Below, piece after piece: positions 20,076 to 31,181 of a stretch of DNA of 64,000 nucleotides (the first letter of the stretch is position 1; each line of letters starts with the position of its first letter). The position numbers were made by a program, and so were the translations under genes. Source of the stretch: Drosophila miranda (taxonomy: Eukaryota > Arthropoda > Insecta > Diptera > Drosophilidae); the NCBI RefSeq assembly GCF_003369915.1, contig NW_022881603.1, forward strand, positions 34,159,522 through 34,223,521, given 5' to 3'. The notes beneath the pieces were generated by a model. That model had not been told where the DNA came from, ran no database searches, and saw only the letters and a program-made list of their open reading frames with translations.

Positions 20076-22860
20076 TTATTCAATATTCATTTTTACACTC
20101 TTTTTCTCATCATTTATCTGATTGTACTCAATATTATTGGTATTGAGACAAGATTCAACGTTTTTGACATGTGCCGTATGCTCGATGCTGGACTGGTTTG
20201 AGCTGGAAACATGATTGTACACTGCCAGGGCTTGCGCCACAAATCCGTTTACATCTGCGGCGTTAGACGGCAATATCATAGTATTATTTGTTTTAGCCAA
20301 TTGCTTAAACGCTCCAATGTATTGCTCGGCTAGAGTGAGGGAAGCAGCATTCTTTCCATCCTAGAATAAGAGATCGTTTAATGAAAAGACAGTTGCCAAT
20401 AACCATTGATAATCTATTTTTGTTAGCAATAAGATATGGAACTGATAATGGAAATGGAAAGTGATAAAGAATTTCATTAAAATTTGCGATACAGTTTTTG
20501 ATATTTTAGAATTTAGGACATTATCGTATGTTGGGGAAAAGGCTAAGTGCTGATCGTGGCGCCTGAGGCTGCTTTCATTCGGTAAATACATTCCAGAAGC
20601 GAAGAGTCTCGTCACCGCCGCCCGTTACTATTGACTTGCCGTCTGGGCTTACAGCTAGATATATCACTGTGGTTGTCCGAACACATGAGTGGTAACAAGT
20701 TCAGCTGAATTTCGCGACCATGCCAAATTACTGATCTGTGCTCCGGTATCAACAGATTGTCCCATCTGACCGCTAATCACGTTCCAGAAGCGAGGCAACG
20801 ATCGGCGGTACCTCCGCCACTAGCCAAGAGGACAGACTTGTGAGGAGACCAGCCCAGTGCCTTCACGGCAGCATTATGAGCGGTAAACTTATGAAGTGGC
20901 TCAGAAATCTGCTTCTTGGTCTAAGACCAAGGAAGCTTCCTGGTCGACATCCCAAATGGCTACGGAGCCATGATTTGTGCCAACAACTAGCTCCTTTCCT
21001 CCGCTGTGCCATTTCACAGCTGTTATCAAATTGTCTTCGTCGCTAAGGTCACAAAGGCGTGTTATCTGGGAGTCTACTGCACTCCAAAGATAAAGAGAAC
21101 ATCCAAGGCCAACACCGAGTATGTCCTTCGACGACCAATCCAGGGCGTTTAAATAAAAGTCGTCCTGTAGCTCAGGGGCGTCAAGAACCTTATACGGCAG
21201 GCGAGTTACCCGGCGGACTGCACTAGTTGGACTGCAAAGTAGCCTACGACTGGCTTCGCTAATCCTTGAGAATGGGTGGCGCGCGGTCTTATTCGATGGA
21301 GTGTAATTTCCATATCCGAAAACGCGTATGTTTTCCTTTTCTGTGAAATCACCCGTATCCAAAAGAATGTTTTTACTGCGCTTGCAATCATCAATTGAGG
21401 AAACTTCAGAGTCCAGCAACTCATTTCGCAGCAGACATGCATATGGGGAACTGTGCAACTGTTCCGCAATAACCGGGTTCGGATCAGCCGTCAAATAATA
21501 GTTTCGTTCCCAGTTATTCCTGGCGCGTGAAGGAATGCAGCGTAAGTCCACGTGCTCTCGCCCACTGGCTCCCGGTATCCCTAATCCCTGAAGCAGTCGT
21601 TTTTCATACTCCGGTTGGAACATTGCTTAATTTTAAGTATCGTGTTTCTGCGTTTTGTTAAGTTTTGTTTTGTGAATGTCTACTTTTCCCTTGTATACTT
21701 AGTTTTGTAAAGAGAGTGTTTTACTTACAATGTGTGCCAGAGACTTTGCTATGGCCTGCAGGCTACGAGCTCTGGCATCTGATACGGCAATAATGGCAGC
21801 AGCTTCGCCGCTAGCTTTGTTTATATGCTCCTGCCGTTCAGCCTCTGAAAAAAACCAAGAAATTAGGTTAGTTGTAAGTTACTGTGCGTATACAAATATA
21901 TACTACCGGATGCCAGTATTCTCGACTTTCTTTTGCCTTCAGCAATGTTAATTTCGGCTTCACGAACGCCTTCCGACTCCAAAATAGCCGCTCTTTTCCT
22001 TCTTTCCGCTTCGACTTGCATTTGCATTGCTTCATGGACTCTTGTTGGTAGCTTGTTGGCAGATAAATTTTAAGATAAGATCGTTTTTTAGTTGATGCTC
22101 ATTCTAGTACTTACTCGTATATCTCGAATTTCGTAACGCAGACAGGCAATGCCCCACGCTTCGCTTGCCTTGTTGATGGAATCGACAATGCTAACGTTTA
22201 GTGATTCCCTTTCTCGAAACACCTTGTCCAATGACATTTTTCCCAGCTCGGACCTCATTGTGGTTTGGGCGAGTTGTGTTATAGCAAACTCCGGATCTTC
22301 CACACCGTAAGACGCTTAAAAATGATATAACATGGTAAACACCAACACATCCAACCCACACACATGCAAATCGATGTATAACGAACCTCTGTATGGATCA
22401 ATGATCCGCAAGTAAAGCACTCCATCAATATCAAGAGTGACATTGTCAGATGTAATAGCACTCTGTTTCGGAACATCTATCGCAATTTCCTTCAGGCTCT
22501 GCACATATTTGATTTTGTCCGCGATTGGAACCAAAACATTGAGGCCGGGGTCAAGAATTCTATGAAATCTACCCATACGTTCCACTACCCACGCCTTATT
22601 AATTATATTTACAATTGGAATAAGCCAGCATAAGTATTATCCAACATTAGAACATACCTCTTGTTGGGGTACGAACATTACAACGGTGTTCATGGGAGTC
22701 GATGTCTTTCCGCGGAACTGCGTGGTGACCCATGAGCCGGCAAGCAGGAAATCTTGCTGTAGAGTGTTAGCACATAAATACAAAATACAACATTTGGTTT
22801 GGCAGCACTGCAACAGACCTGGGGCATTAATCTTCGCGTAGATAAGAGAAATCTGGACAT
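20076..22860 (-). CDS. Stoml2: Stomatin-like protein 2 (mitochondrial SPFH protein)
   Basis: STOML2 scaffolds cardiolipin-rich domains of the inner mitochondrial membrane. Seven exons join in frame: 22860-22792, 22756-22658, 22594-22387, 22314-22115, 22051-21907, 21844-21729 and 20360-20076, giving about 373 residues (the human protein has 356). The leader MSRFLLSTRRLMPQ is a plausible mitochondrial presequence. The SPFH core follows: NTVVMFVPQQEAWVVERMGR, ILDPGLNVLVPI, DIDGVLYLRIIDPY, GVEDPEFAITQLAQTTMRSE and KVFRERESLN. A charged coiled-coil segment (MQMQVEAERRKRAAILESEG) and ILPSNAADVNGFVAQALAVY come next. All joints have GT-AG ends. The first intron would be only 35 bases, unusually short. 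Intron 6 (20361-21728) contains a dead fzr2-like gene. Confidence 0.85.
20521..21623 (-). pseudogene. fzr2: fizzy-related-2-like APC/C activator, deleted
   Basis: Cdh1/Fzr proteins bring substrates to the anaphase-promoting complex through a WD40 propeller. This one-exon frame lies in a Stoml2 intron, on the same strand. The N-terminal half is open (MFQPEYEKRLLQGLG, CIPSRARNNWERNY, YACLLRNELL, VRRVTRLPYKVLDAPELQDD, LNALDWSSKDILGVGLG, LYLWSAVDSQITRLCDLSDE). After WDVDQEAS the frame meets a stop and the next homologous stretch is the late propeller (AHNAAVKALGWSPHK, LLASGGGTADRC), so several blades are deleted. Further shifts and a TGA follow, yet the terminal NIR tail with its stop (20521-20523) is still recognisable. 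fzr2 is preferred over fzr because the gene lacks introns and is divergent. Confidence 0.8.
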
Positions 22861-22914
22861 TTTTAAATAATGTGCTGATTTTGATATAAAAAAACTAAGA
22901 AGAAAACAATATAT

Positions 22915-22965
22915 TAGTGTGACCGCGGATTCGGTGTGACCCTCAGAAATATACCGGAATATACC
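22915..22965 (-). promoter_or_regulatory. Probable Stoml2 core promoter (motif 1 and motif 6)
   Basis: About 55-105 bases upstream of the Stoml2 ATG the minus strand carries GGTCACACTA (22915-22924) and GGGTCACACC (22933-22942), matching Drosophila core-promoter motif 1. GGTATATTT (22948-22956) and GGTATATT (22958-22965) match motif 6. This TATA-less pair is typical of housekeeping promoters and fits a mitochondrial protein gene. Confidence 0.6.
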
Positions 22966-23048
22966 TTTTAATTTTCTAAATATACCGATGAAACGAATGA
23001 TAAGATTCGATTCGGCAGGTATTCAAAATTTCATTTTTATACTCTATA

Positions 23049-23480
23049 ATCCACTTTTACACTGATGGCTCAAAGCTAGACGGCCGCGTGGGTGACGTTT
23101 TCTACTGCAACGAGCTAAACATCAGACACTGCTTCAGGCTTCCGGATCACTGTAGTGTGTTCCAAGCGGAGGTTGTGGCCAACAAGGAGGCCATTTCTAT
23201 TGTCTCCAAACTACTCCTAGACACTCACTTAGTGTGCGTCTTCTCGTACAGCCAAGCAGCTATTAAAGCTTTAGGCTCAATATCGTCGAATTCAATGACT
23301 GTAAACGAATGCCGCAGTTCTCTGCATGAGATCGCAGAGCAGTTAGTTCCTTTAATGGGTCCCCGGACATAGGGACATAGGGACATCGAGGGGAATAGGC
23401 TTCTCCCGCACGAAATGATTGAGCAAAAGGCAAACGGGAGGTGGCAGACACCGCCGGAATTAGTTGGCTCAAACCAGATC
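23049..23480 (+). pseudogene. LOA-type LINE RNase H fragment
   Basis: A short diverged piece aligns with the RNase H part of the full-length LOA element (33894-34370). FYTDGSKLDGRVG, LPDHCSVFQ, EAISIVSKLLLDTHLVCVFS and AAIKALGSISS are still readable. It lacks the 5' bulk of the element and has internal deletions and shifts (for example near 23365). It joins lipase-like sequence on its right. Confidence 0.8.
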
Positions 23481-23511
23481 GCGGGCTTTAGATAATCAGT
23501 AGAGTAAACTT

Positions 23512-24071
23512 TAAATATTATCACCAGACCACCAATTATCTGAAGCGAAAGTTGAAGCGGATTACGGGACTGTATCCGGTAAACCCCTCTTCCTCCGTGG
23601 CAGTGATACGTGGACACAGTTGATGTTATCCTCACGGATATTCTTGGTCGAGCAATGTTCCGTTCAATGGGCTATCTGGACTTCTACCCCAACTTCGGAC
23701 TCCAGCTGTATAGAGGAGAACCCAACGATCCCGGGAGCTGCAACCTTTAGAGAGCTCCCCGCTTTTATGCGGAGTTTATTAGCTCTACCATAGGTTTCTG
23801 GGGGTTGCCAGTGCTCCAGTTGGTTGAAGAATCTGTTCTACCAGCGCCCCGCAGTACCTGATGGGCCTTGAGAACGTGGACAGAAGCAGGTATCCCCCCA
23901 AGTTTCGTCTGAATCCCGAGTCCAATAACTCGACCACGACTTTGAACCCCAGCTTCTGGAAGCCTTCCTCGAGTTGGAGGCTCCGAGAACCGTCTGAAGA
24001 GAGATGTGGATGATCTCGAGAAGCAACTGGTCTGGAAGGATCAAACAGAAGACGTACCTATGTCATAGGAT
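23512..24071 (+). pseudogene. Pancreatic-lipase-family gene fragment
   Basis: Neutral lipases of this family hydrolyse ester bonds in secreted lipids. Readable pieces, in shifting frames, are YLKRKLKRITGLYP (the region before the catalytic Asp), KPLFLRGSDTW, VDVILTDILGRAMF, MGYLDFYPNFG, RAPRFYAEFISSTIGFWG and YLMGLENVDRSRYPPKF. They follow the order of a lipase C-terminal half. The catalytic Ser exon (GXSXG) is not seen. Frameshifts near 23580 and 23800 and a TAG near 23749 make it dead. The closest D. melanogaster gene is not certain. Confidence 0.6.
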
Positions 24072-24144
24072 CATTTGTGATTACTTAAGCTAACTCGGAT
24101 AATGTTATTTTAATATTTAAGCTAATTAATAACTTAATAATAAT

Positions 24145-24725
24145 TTTTAATGTGTGTGTGTGTGTGTGTGTAGGAAGCTGGGTTGCATACGGTACATAAA
24201 CCGTCTTCAGTTTGGTCGTCGCAACTAGAACTTGAACCAGTTGGACTGCGGAGTGGGTATCCTACGGTGCGCAAGTGAGGATCTGAAGACACGGCGACAG
24301 CCTCTGATGATTGCGATGGAAGATGAGTGACAGGCTGCTATGGTACTGTTTCTGATACTGATTTTCATTGAACAAATGCATCTCCTTATATAGCTAGCAG
24401 TGGTACTCTTATTCTATGGGAAGGTACGCACAGGCTCCTTGTGAGTGTATTTTTAGATTGGGTACACTTACTCTGTGCGGGGGTTATATTTCAGTGCATT
24501 TACTTAGGTACTTGGCGGCAATAAAGTAGATAGTTTATTGCTTGATCCCTTTTGGTGCGTTCGAGTTTACAAGTGCTATTGTCTATTCTTAGTTTCTAAT
24601 GTATTTTTCGTGTCGTCATATTCAGTTACATGAAATGACATGGACAATTTTATTTATGAGTATTTGTGTATGAGATTGAACTGTATATTCCTAATATTCA
24701 TTAAATACATGTCTGTGGCTGAACA
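24145..24725 (-). repeat. 3' LTR of the BEL/roo-like element
   Basis: 581 bases that pair with 27310-27886. They differ by one 4-base gap (GCAT near 24377) and roughly ten substitutions, including a G to T at the terminal dinucleotide. Confidence 0.85.
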
Positions 24726-24749
24726 TTCTCCCGGCCGTTGAACTGGTGT

Positions 24750-25169
24750 TCAACCATCGCTCAAGTCGACGGCAAACCGGCGTGCAGGGGGTATAGGGGG
24801 TGATGAAATGGCTGGATCGGGATTTGATGGCCTTGGTTTCCATAGTTGATGCTTCTCCCGGAAAATGAAGGCAATGATCAATAAAATTAATATTGCTAGG
24901 GTTGCGTAAGCAGCGAGTTGATGGTGCTGCACGGTGGTGAGATGGTGAGATGGAAGAAAGTCTGATGTCTGGTTCTTCAGTTGCCACATTGGTGGCGAGG
25001 GTGATGTCTCCGGTGGGCTCACGTCAGCAAACCGAGTGTAAGTCGATTTTACTTCGCTGATTGTGGTGCTGAAGGTGCTGATGCTTACTTCAGTATTGCG
25101 AGCAGTGCAATGGACATGGAGAGTAGACCAGTTCCTTCCAGTGTTATGGTTGACGGAACTCCGTTGCAT
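24750..25169 (-). pseudogene. env-like C-terminal remnant with a membrane segment
   Basis: About 139 codons stay open. The distinctive feature is one strong hydrophobic segment (LAAYATLAILILLIIAFIF) followed by a basic stretch, the usual end of the envelope-like protein of roo-type BEL elements. The N-terminal part is lost in the same deletion that removed pol, so no functional surface protein is encoded. Confidence 0.55.
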
Positions 25170-25230
25170 ACTGCTTGAAGTTTAGTTGTAGAATGCGTTG
25201 CGAAGATCCATTTATTTGGATGCTGAGTTT

Positions 25231-26894
25231 TTAGCGACACCGTATCAGCCTTTGTGTGTGTTTCAAGTTTATCTGTGATCCTGAATCTAGCAGTGCTCTG
25301 AAATTAGCAACCTGCCACCTTTGCTGTGGCCAGAAGATTGTAACTATTGTTACTTGCTGCACCAGCCGTCGGGCCTCTTGATTCTGTAGCTGCGCCTGAT
25401 GCTGTTTCCAAATGTAGCATCGTGTTGTGCTTCTTGTCACACTTGAAGCAGTTTCGACCAGGGCATGCGTTTGTTTTGTGATTTGTTCTAAAACAATTAT
25501 CGCACATTTTTTGTTTTTGTACCCAATTTAGTCGTTCTGATGGAGCTTTGGAGCGAAATTCTTCGCATCCGTAGAGCCAATGGCTTGCTTTTTTGCAGAA
25601 TGTGCATAAGGGTGCTCGCGCTCTCCCTGTGTTTGCTGATGCACATGTCGTGCCTTTTGTCTCTTCTTGATACTGGTAGCTTCTTACTGGTTCCTAGAAC
25701 CCGAATTCTTTGCTCCAAGAACTGAAGCATCGTATCCAGCGCCTGAATGTTCTTTGAGCTTCCCAATGATTGCTCATACAAGGCCTTATTTGTTACATCC
25801 AGTTTGTTTCTGATAATGGCAATCAATATCGGATCCCATGTAGATATATTGATGCCCAATCCCTTTAGTGATGCAAGGTATTCTACGGTTGTTATATACA
25901 ACTCTTTTAATGACTTGGGATCGTCATTAATTGTTTGGTGATTGAGGAAGCGGTTCAGTACCGTGTTCGAAACATCTCTGGGATTGTTGTATGCGTCAAC
26001 TAGTATTTCCCAAGCGGCTTCATAATATTCTTCCTTTAGATCGATATGTCGAATCAATCTTTCTGCCTCGCCTGTAACGGTGGTTTTAAGATACCACATC
26101 TTTTTCACCGTAGGCATGTTGGTCTCATGCACCATGCATGAGAACAGATCGAAGAACTGGGTCCATTTTAATAGATCCCCATCAAACTTTGGGATGCTGA
26201 TGCGTGGAAGATGCACGTTATCCGTGTTTGGTGTGGCTGATTTTGTCAATGCTCTTTGGACCTTACTTTCCAGTGTTAGGTAGGATTCCATGTCATATCC
26301 TCCTTCCACTGGGTCCTCGTATTCCTCATGAATTGTGAAGTGGACTTCCTGCGCTTGAGTCCATAGTGATTTTATCAAATCACTTGATGTGCGTCCTTCC
26401 GCCTCTGAAAGTTGTTCCAGATTGCGTTTAACGGACTCTACTATGGCCTTTTGTCGGCGACATAGTGAAAGCAGTTTGCTGTAATCCTTCGAGGGCTGCT
26501 GGATCAGACCGCTTTCTTTGGGATCTACTGGAGGATTCTCATGCTTTTCTTTAAAGATGATTTGACGTTCCCCACGAGCACTAGACGTCTGTGATAGCTT
26601 ATCCATGCATTCGGTAAAGATCGTAATGATCGTACATGTTGTAAGTAAGTCTTCACGGAATTTTACGTATTCATCCGTTTTGTCTGTATCGCGAAGTTTG
26701 GAGTCGTTTTTGTTGAAGCGATTCCACGCATTTTCGAGTGCTGATATTTTGGCTTGAAAATAAGAGGCCGTTTGCTTTCGTTCTTGGGAATCTTTTTTAA
26801 AGTTCCGAATGCACCTCGATATTTCCTCACCAATCTCTTGCTGCACATCCATTGCCATTGTAGCGGCAGCTTCTGCCTCCATATGTGTATCCAT
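25231..26894 (-). pseudogene. BEL gag plus protease start, broken
   Basis: The long frame 26894-25497 (465 codons) is a BEL gag of the DUF1759 type: an N-terminal coiled-coil-rich region, then PRISIPKFDGDLLKWTQFFD, GEAERLIRHI and LDTMLQFLEQRI. A frame change near 25500 leads to zinc knuckles (CDNCFRTNHKTNACPGRNCF, then CDKKH). A second shift leads to FRALLDSGSQIN, the DSGS of an aspartic protease. The pol frame ends there because of the deletion. Confidence 0.8.
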
Positions 26895-27309
26895 TCTATC
26901 TGTTTGTACTTATTACTTTTGACCCGTTGGGAGAGTTTTATTTGCTTTGCAGCTGGATACGCTCCGAATCGCAACCGTTGTTGGTCAGAAAGGTAATAGT
27001 ACAGGTGATGTGTTGGATGGAGGGATTTGTGCTGTTTCCAATTTATGGAACGCACGGAACAACAAAAATTGATTGCCTTGGTGGTAATCGAATTCTATAG
27101 CTGTTTTTCTGTTGGCTGATAACCTGAATATGTCCGATTTGCCAAAGTGATACTTATTGGTAGGAGATGCTACCGTAAGTGTATGGCCTGATGCCAAATT
27201 TTTATTGACGATGTCCTGTTGACTGCTTCAATCTGATGTCCAGATCGAATCCTTTCACTGTAGCTTGTTAGACAGTTTGAAAGGATGACCAAGGTCCGGG
27301 GTCACCAAA

Positions 27310-27886
27310 TGTTAATGTGTGTGTGTGTGTGTGTGTAGGAAGCTGGGTTGCATACGGTACATAAACCGTCTACAGTTTGGTCGTCGCAACTAGAACTTGA
27401 ACCAGTTGGACTGCGGAGTGAGTATCCTACGGTGCGCAAGTGAGGATCTGAAGACATGGCGACAGCCTCTGATGATTGCGATGGAAGATGAGTGACAGGC
27501 TGCTATGGTACTGTTTCTGATACTGATTTTTATTGAACAAATCTCCTTATATAGCTAGCAGTGGTACTCTTATTCTATGGGAAGGAACGCACAGGCTCCT
27601 TGTGAGTGTATTTTTAGATTGGGTACACTTACTCTGTGCGGGGGTTATATTTCAGTGCATTTACTTAGGTACTTGGCGGCAATAAAGTAGATAGTTTATT
27701 GCTTAATCCCTTTTGGTGGATTCGAGTTTACAAGTGCTATTGTCTATTCTTAGTTGCTAATGTATTTTTCGTGTCGTCATATTCAGTTACATGAAATGAC
27801 ATGGACAATTTTATTTATGAGTATTTGTGTATGAGATTGAACTGTATATTCCTAATATTCATTAAATACATGTCTGTGGCTGAACA
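27310..27886 (-). repeat. 5' LTR of the BEL/roo-like element
   Basis: 577 bases, starting TGTTAATGTG and ending GCTGAACA on the plus strand. A TG-dinucleotide run sits at the inner edge. The presumed primer-binding site abuts it on the gag side. Confidence 0.85.
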
Positions 27887-28024
27887 ATAATTTATTTAAA
27901 TTAATTACTACAAATCTATTGTCGTTTCTTTTTTTTATTTCACGGTGTCCGTGTCGAATAAAGATGGCGTTCTGATGGCGTAGAAACAATTTACTGGATA
28001 TTACGGCGTCCTTTAGTCTGCTTT

Positions 28025-29176
28025 TTATACCCGATACTCAAAATGAGTATTGGGGTATACTAGATTTGTGGTAAAAGTGGATGTGTGTAACGTCCAGAAG
28101 GAATCGTTTCCGACCCCATAAAGTATATATATTCTTGATCAGCATCAATAGCCGAGTCGATTGAGCCCTGTCTGTCTGTCCGTCTGTCCGTCCGTCCGTC
28201 CGTCCGTCCGTCCGTCCGTCTGTCCGTCCGTCCGTCCGTCCGTCCGTCCGTCCCCTTCAGCGCCTAGTGCTCAAAGACTATAAGAGCTAGAGCAACGATG
28301 TTTTGGATCCAGACTTCTGTGATATGTCACTGCTACAAAAATATTTCAAAACTTCGCCCCGCCCACTTCCGCCCCCACAAAGGACGAAAATCTGTGGCAT
28401 CCACATTTTTAAAGATACGATAAAGCCAAAAACGCAGAATCATAGAGGATGACTATATGTTCTAGAGTGTAAAATCTCAACTAGATCGTATAATTATTAT
28501 AGCCAGAATCAAGAAAACAATTTCATTCTTTCTCGCTCTGTCTCTCTCTAACACACAGGTTTCATGGTCGGTTTTGTCATTTGCAAAATATGAGTTCAAG
28601 GATCTCAGAACCTATAAGAGCCAGAGCAACCAAATATGGTATCCACACTCCTGTGATATCGGACCTTGACCGTTTCGTGTCTAAATTTCGCCACACCCCC
28701 TTCCGCACCCGCAAGGGACGAAAATCTGGGGCATCCACAAATCTCAGAGACTATTAAAGCTAGAGTAACCAAATTTGGTATCCGCACTTCTGTTAGATCT
28801 CACTATAAAACGTATATCTTAGAATTTCGCCCCACCCCCTTCCGCCCCCACAAAAGACGAAAATCTGTTGCATCCACAATATTGCACATTCGAGAAAACT
28901 AAAAACGCAGAATCATAGATAATGACCATATCTATCAGACTGCAGAATCTGGATCAGATCAGATCATTTGTATAGCCAAAAGGAACAAATCAATTTGCAG
29001 TGGCTACGCAGCGCCCGACGTCACGCTCAGACTGATTTTCTGTCTCTCTCGCACGCACTCTTTGTCGTGTGGTTCAATATTAGCGGCGTCTGCCGCAGGA
29101 GAGCCATACTGACTTAGTATCGGGTATAACTGTAGAGTTGCGGTGTCCGCAGCAACTCACAACGTTCCACCTCGTT
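28025..29176 (+). mobile_element. DINE-1/ISY-like copy 6, complete
   Basis: A complete forward copy with a long GTCY run (28168-28250) and the CCACCTCGTT variant of the 3' end (not CCCCCTCGTT), shared with copies 7, 8 and 11. Two bases separate its end from copy 7, so the pair is nearly tandem. Confidence 0.85.
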
Positions 29177-29726
29177 TGTTATACCCGATACTCAAAATGA
29201 GTATTGGGGTATATTAGATTTGTGGTAAAAGTGGATGTGTGTAACGTCCAGAAGGCCGTCAGCCATCGGGTGCTACAGGGGGACAAACGGATGACGGGTC
29301 GGCTCGCACAACTGTGAACTCGGAACTGAGGCGCAGCCGCTCCGGTTAGTAATACCCGGTGCGGTCTGCGTCTCACACCCCCCCCCTAGGACACAGAGGG
29401 TTGCGAGCGAACCGTCACCCGCCGTAACTGTGCACACCGGTGGAAGTGCGACTATACTCTCCCCGTGAGGGCGGCTGGAAACAGGTCCTAGCACGGTCAT
29501 GTCTCTGCTATGATGCTGGCGAATGGTAGTCGGGCGGAGAGAAGAAAACTCTCAGTGAAATTACCCCAATCCAAGGTGACACTGTTATATGCCGAGGGAT
29601 GCATGGCCGGGGGGGTGCCCGGTCGCTAATATGCGGACTCTGGATACCTGCCGACCTCCAGTTTAAATCAGGCTTCCCGGGGCAAGCGGGCTATGCCTCG
29701 GGTGACCATCCCCTTCCCGCCTACTC

Positions 29727-31181
29727 GTGGGAACTACTATGCCAAATAATAAACAAATAAAAACCAACAAAGCAGCAAAGGAGCTCGGTACTCCTCTTAA
29801 AGTACCGGAGGGACAAGCCAATCCCTCTGCACCAGCGCCTGGGAAACCGGGTCCAAAGAAGACGGGGAAGGAGACTGAGTCGGTCCACCGTCTTCAGGCA
29901 GCAGCCGCAGTGAGGGGGGGCCCGAAAAGCCAATCGGGTCCTTCCAAGTCGGGTGGCTCCAAGGGCGAAGCGGATACCGGGGTGGCTGCCAAGCAGAGCG
30001 TAATCGCGGCTGGTGAGCGCACCGGGACCGAAGAACCCATGGGAGCCCCGGCGGGCAGCGTCTCTGCACCACGGGGTGGAAAGCCGTCGTACCAGGACAG
30101 GAGACGAGCAGCTTTCATCCTGTCCAACGAAGACCCGAACTTCAAGGCGTCAGCCGAAGGAAAGGAGCAGAGGCTGTGGGCCTGCTCAATCCTTCCACTG
30201 TTCCAGCCAGCCAAAGCCGGAAAGGGCGCAGCCAAGGCCGCCAACAAGCGGCAACGCTCAGCGGAGGACCCCGCAAATCAGCCAGGCCAAGCCCAGCAAG
30301 CCAAGCGGGTGAAGACCCACCTCACGAACCGGTCGTTCGCTGAGGTGGCGAGGGGCAGGACCCTGATCGGTGTCCTGGACAGGGGCGCCGAGGACGGCCA
30401 TGTCCCTCGCGATAAGTGGCACCTGGTGGAGAACGAGCTCCAGGACCGGTTCCTACTGGAACTGGAGGAGAACGGCGGACCACCGCCAAAGTGTGAGGAC
30501 GCAGGGTGGCATCAAGGCAAGGTGAAAGCCATCGCCTGCCAAGACGCTCGCTCTGCGGCCCTCTACATGAAGGCGGTGGCGGCCCTAAAAGAGGTCTATC
30601 CAGGGGCGAAACTGGAGGCCGTGAAGTGGGAAGATGTCCCTAGTCGCCCGAGAGCCAGAGCGTGGGTCTCGGCTAAGCCTGCAGAGCCTGAGAAGATCCT
30701 CAGGTTACTGCAGGTCTGCAACCCCCACCTTCCTACAGCCGATTGGAAGGTGGCAAAGGTGGAGGATATCCAAGGGCAGAGGCGCCAGGTTATCCTCGTC
30801 CTAAATGAGGAATCCATTGATCTCCTCGCAAAGTCGGACGGTGTAGTGGATTATGGCTACAAGAAGGTCACCATATCCACTTACAAGTCCGATCGCAAGG
30901 GCAGGCAAGTGGAGGTCGAGCCAGACCCGGAGCTGCCGGAGATCCCGAAAGAGAGGGCCTCGTGCGAGGAAGACAACCCGGCGTCGGATGCGGCGTCCAT
31001 GATGTCGGACGATATCTTGGACGACTACGCGTTCGACGAGAGCGACCTAGCCAGAGGTCTCAGCCACATCGTTGTCGGGGAGGAGCCGGAGTCCCCTGAC
31101 AGCGATCTAGAAGTAACAATGGTGGAGGCGAGCCTCAGGAATGTCGTTGACGCTCCTGCAGATAAACCTCCACCATTGTAA
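29727..31181 (+). CDS. LOA LINE ORF1 protein
   Basis: 484 codons, very rich in Lys, Ala, Gly and Pro in the first third and therefore probably disordered and RNA-binding. After RSFAEVARGRTLIGVLDRG comes a conserved domain of the kind found in LOA-type ORF1 proteins (DUF4780-like): WHLVENELQDRFLLEL, ARSAALYMKAVAALKEVYPG, RARAWVSAKPAEPEKILRLL, WKVAKVEDIQGQRRQVILVL. The C-terminus is acidic (SDLEVTMVEASL). No CCHC knuckles are seen. The end overlaps the ORF2 start by 41 bases in a different frame. A second ATG lies four codons after the first. Confidence 0.8.
   Translation: MGTTMPNNKQIKTNKAAKELGTPLKVPEGQANPSAPAPGKPGPKKTGKETESVHRLQAAAAVRGGPKSQSGPSKSGGSKGEADTGVAAKQSVIAAGERTGTEEPMGAPAGSVSAPRGGKPSYQDRRRAAFILSNEDPNFKASAEGKEQRLWACSILPLFQPAKAGKGAAKAANKRQRSAEDPANQPGQAQQAKRVKTHLTNRSFAEVARGRTLIGVLDRGAEDGHVPRDKWHLVENELQDRFLLELEENGGPPPKCEDAGWHQGKVKAIACQDARSAALYMKAVAALKEVYPGAKLEAVKWEDVPSRPRARAWVSAKPAEPEKILRLLQVCNPHLPTADWKVAKVEDIQGQRRQVILVLNEESIDLLAKSDGVVDYGYKKVTISTYKSDRKGRQVEVEPDPELPEIPKERASCEEDNPASDAASMMSDDILDDYAFDESDLARGLSHIVVGEEPESPDSDLEVTMVEASLRNVVDAPADKPPPL

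Larger units (their letters stand above)
24145..27886 (-). mobile_element. BEL/roo-like LTR element with deleted pol
   Basis: Two direct repeats with TG...CA-type ends bound the element, and a 5-base ATAAT flanks both sides (24140-24144 and 27887-27891), which matches LTR-element integration. Reading on the minus strand: LTR, a leader starting TTTGGTGACCCCGG (possible primer-binding site, 27309-27296), gag, zinc knuckles, a protease active site, then an abrupt jump to a short transmembrane env-like C-terminus and the second LTR. Reverse transcriptase, RNase H and integrase are gone, so it is a non-autonomous deletion derivative. Confidence 0.85.

Noticed and set aside
28168..28250. Tandem GTCC/GTCT runs looking like a short direct-repeat array (also near 3885, 14011, 37670, 40440, 58325)
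   Set aside because: Unit of four bases, no spacers, always at the same place in DINE-1. It is the family microsatellite, not a CRISPR-like array.
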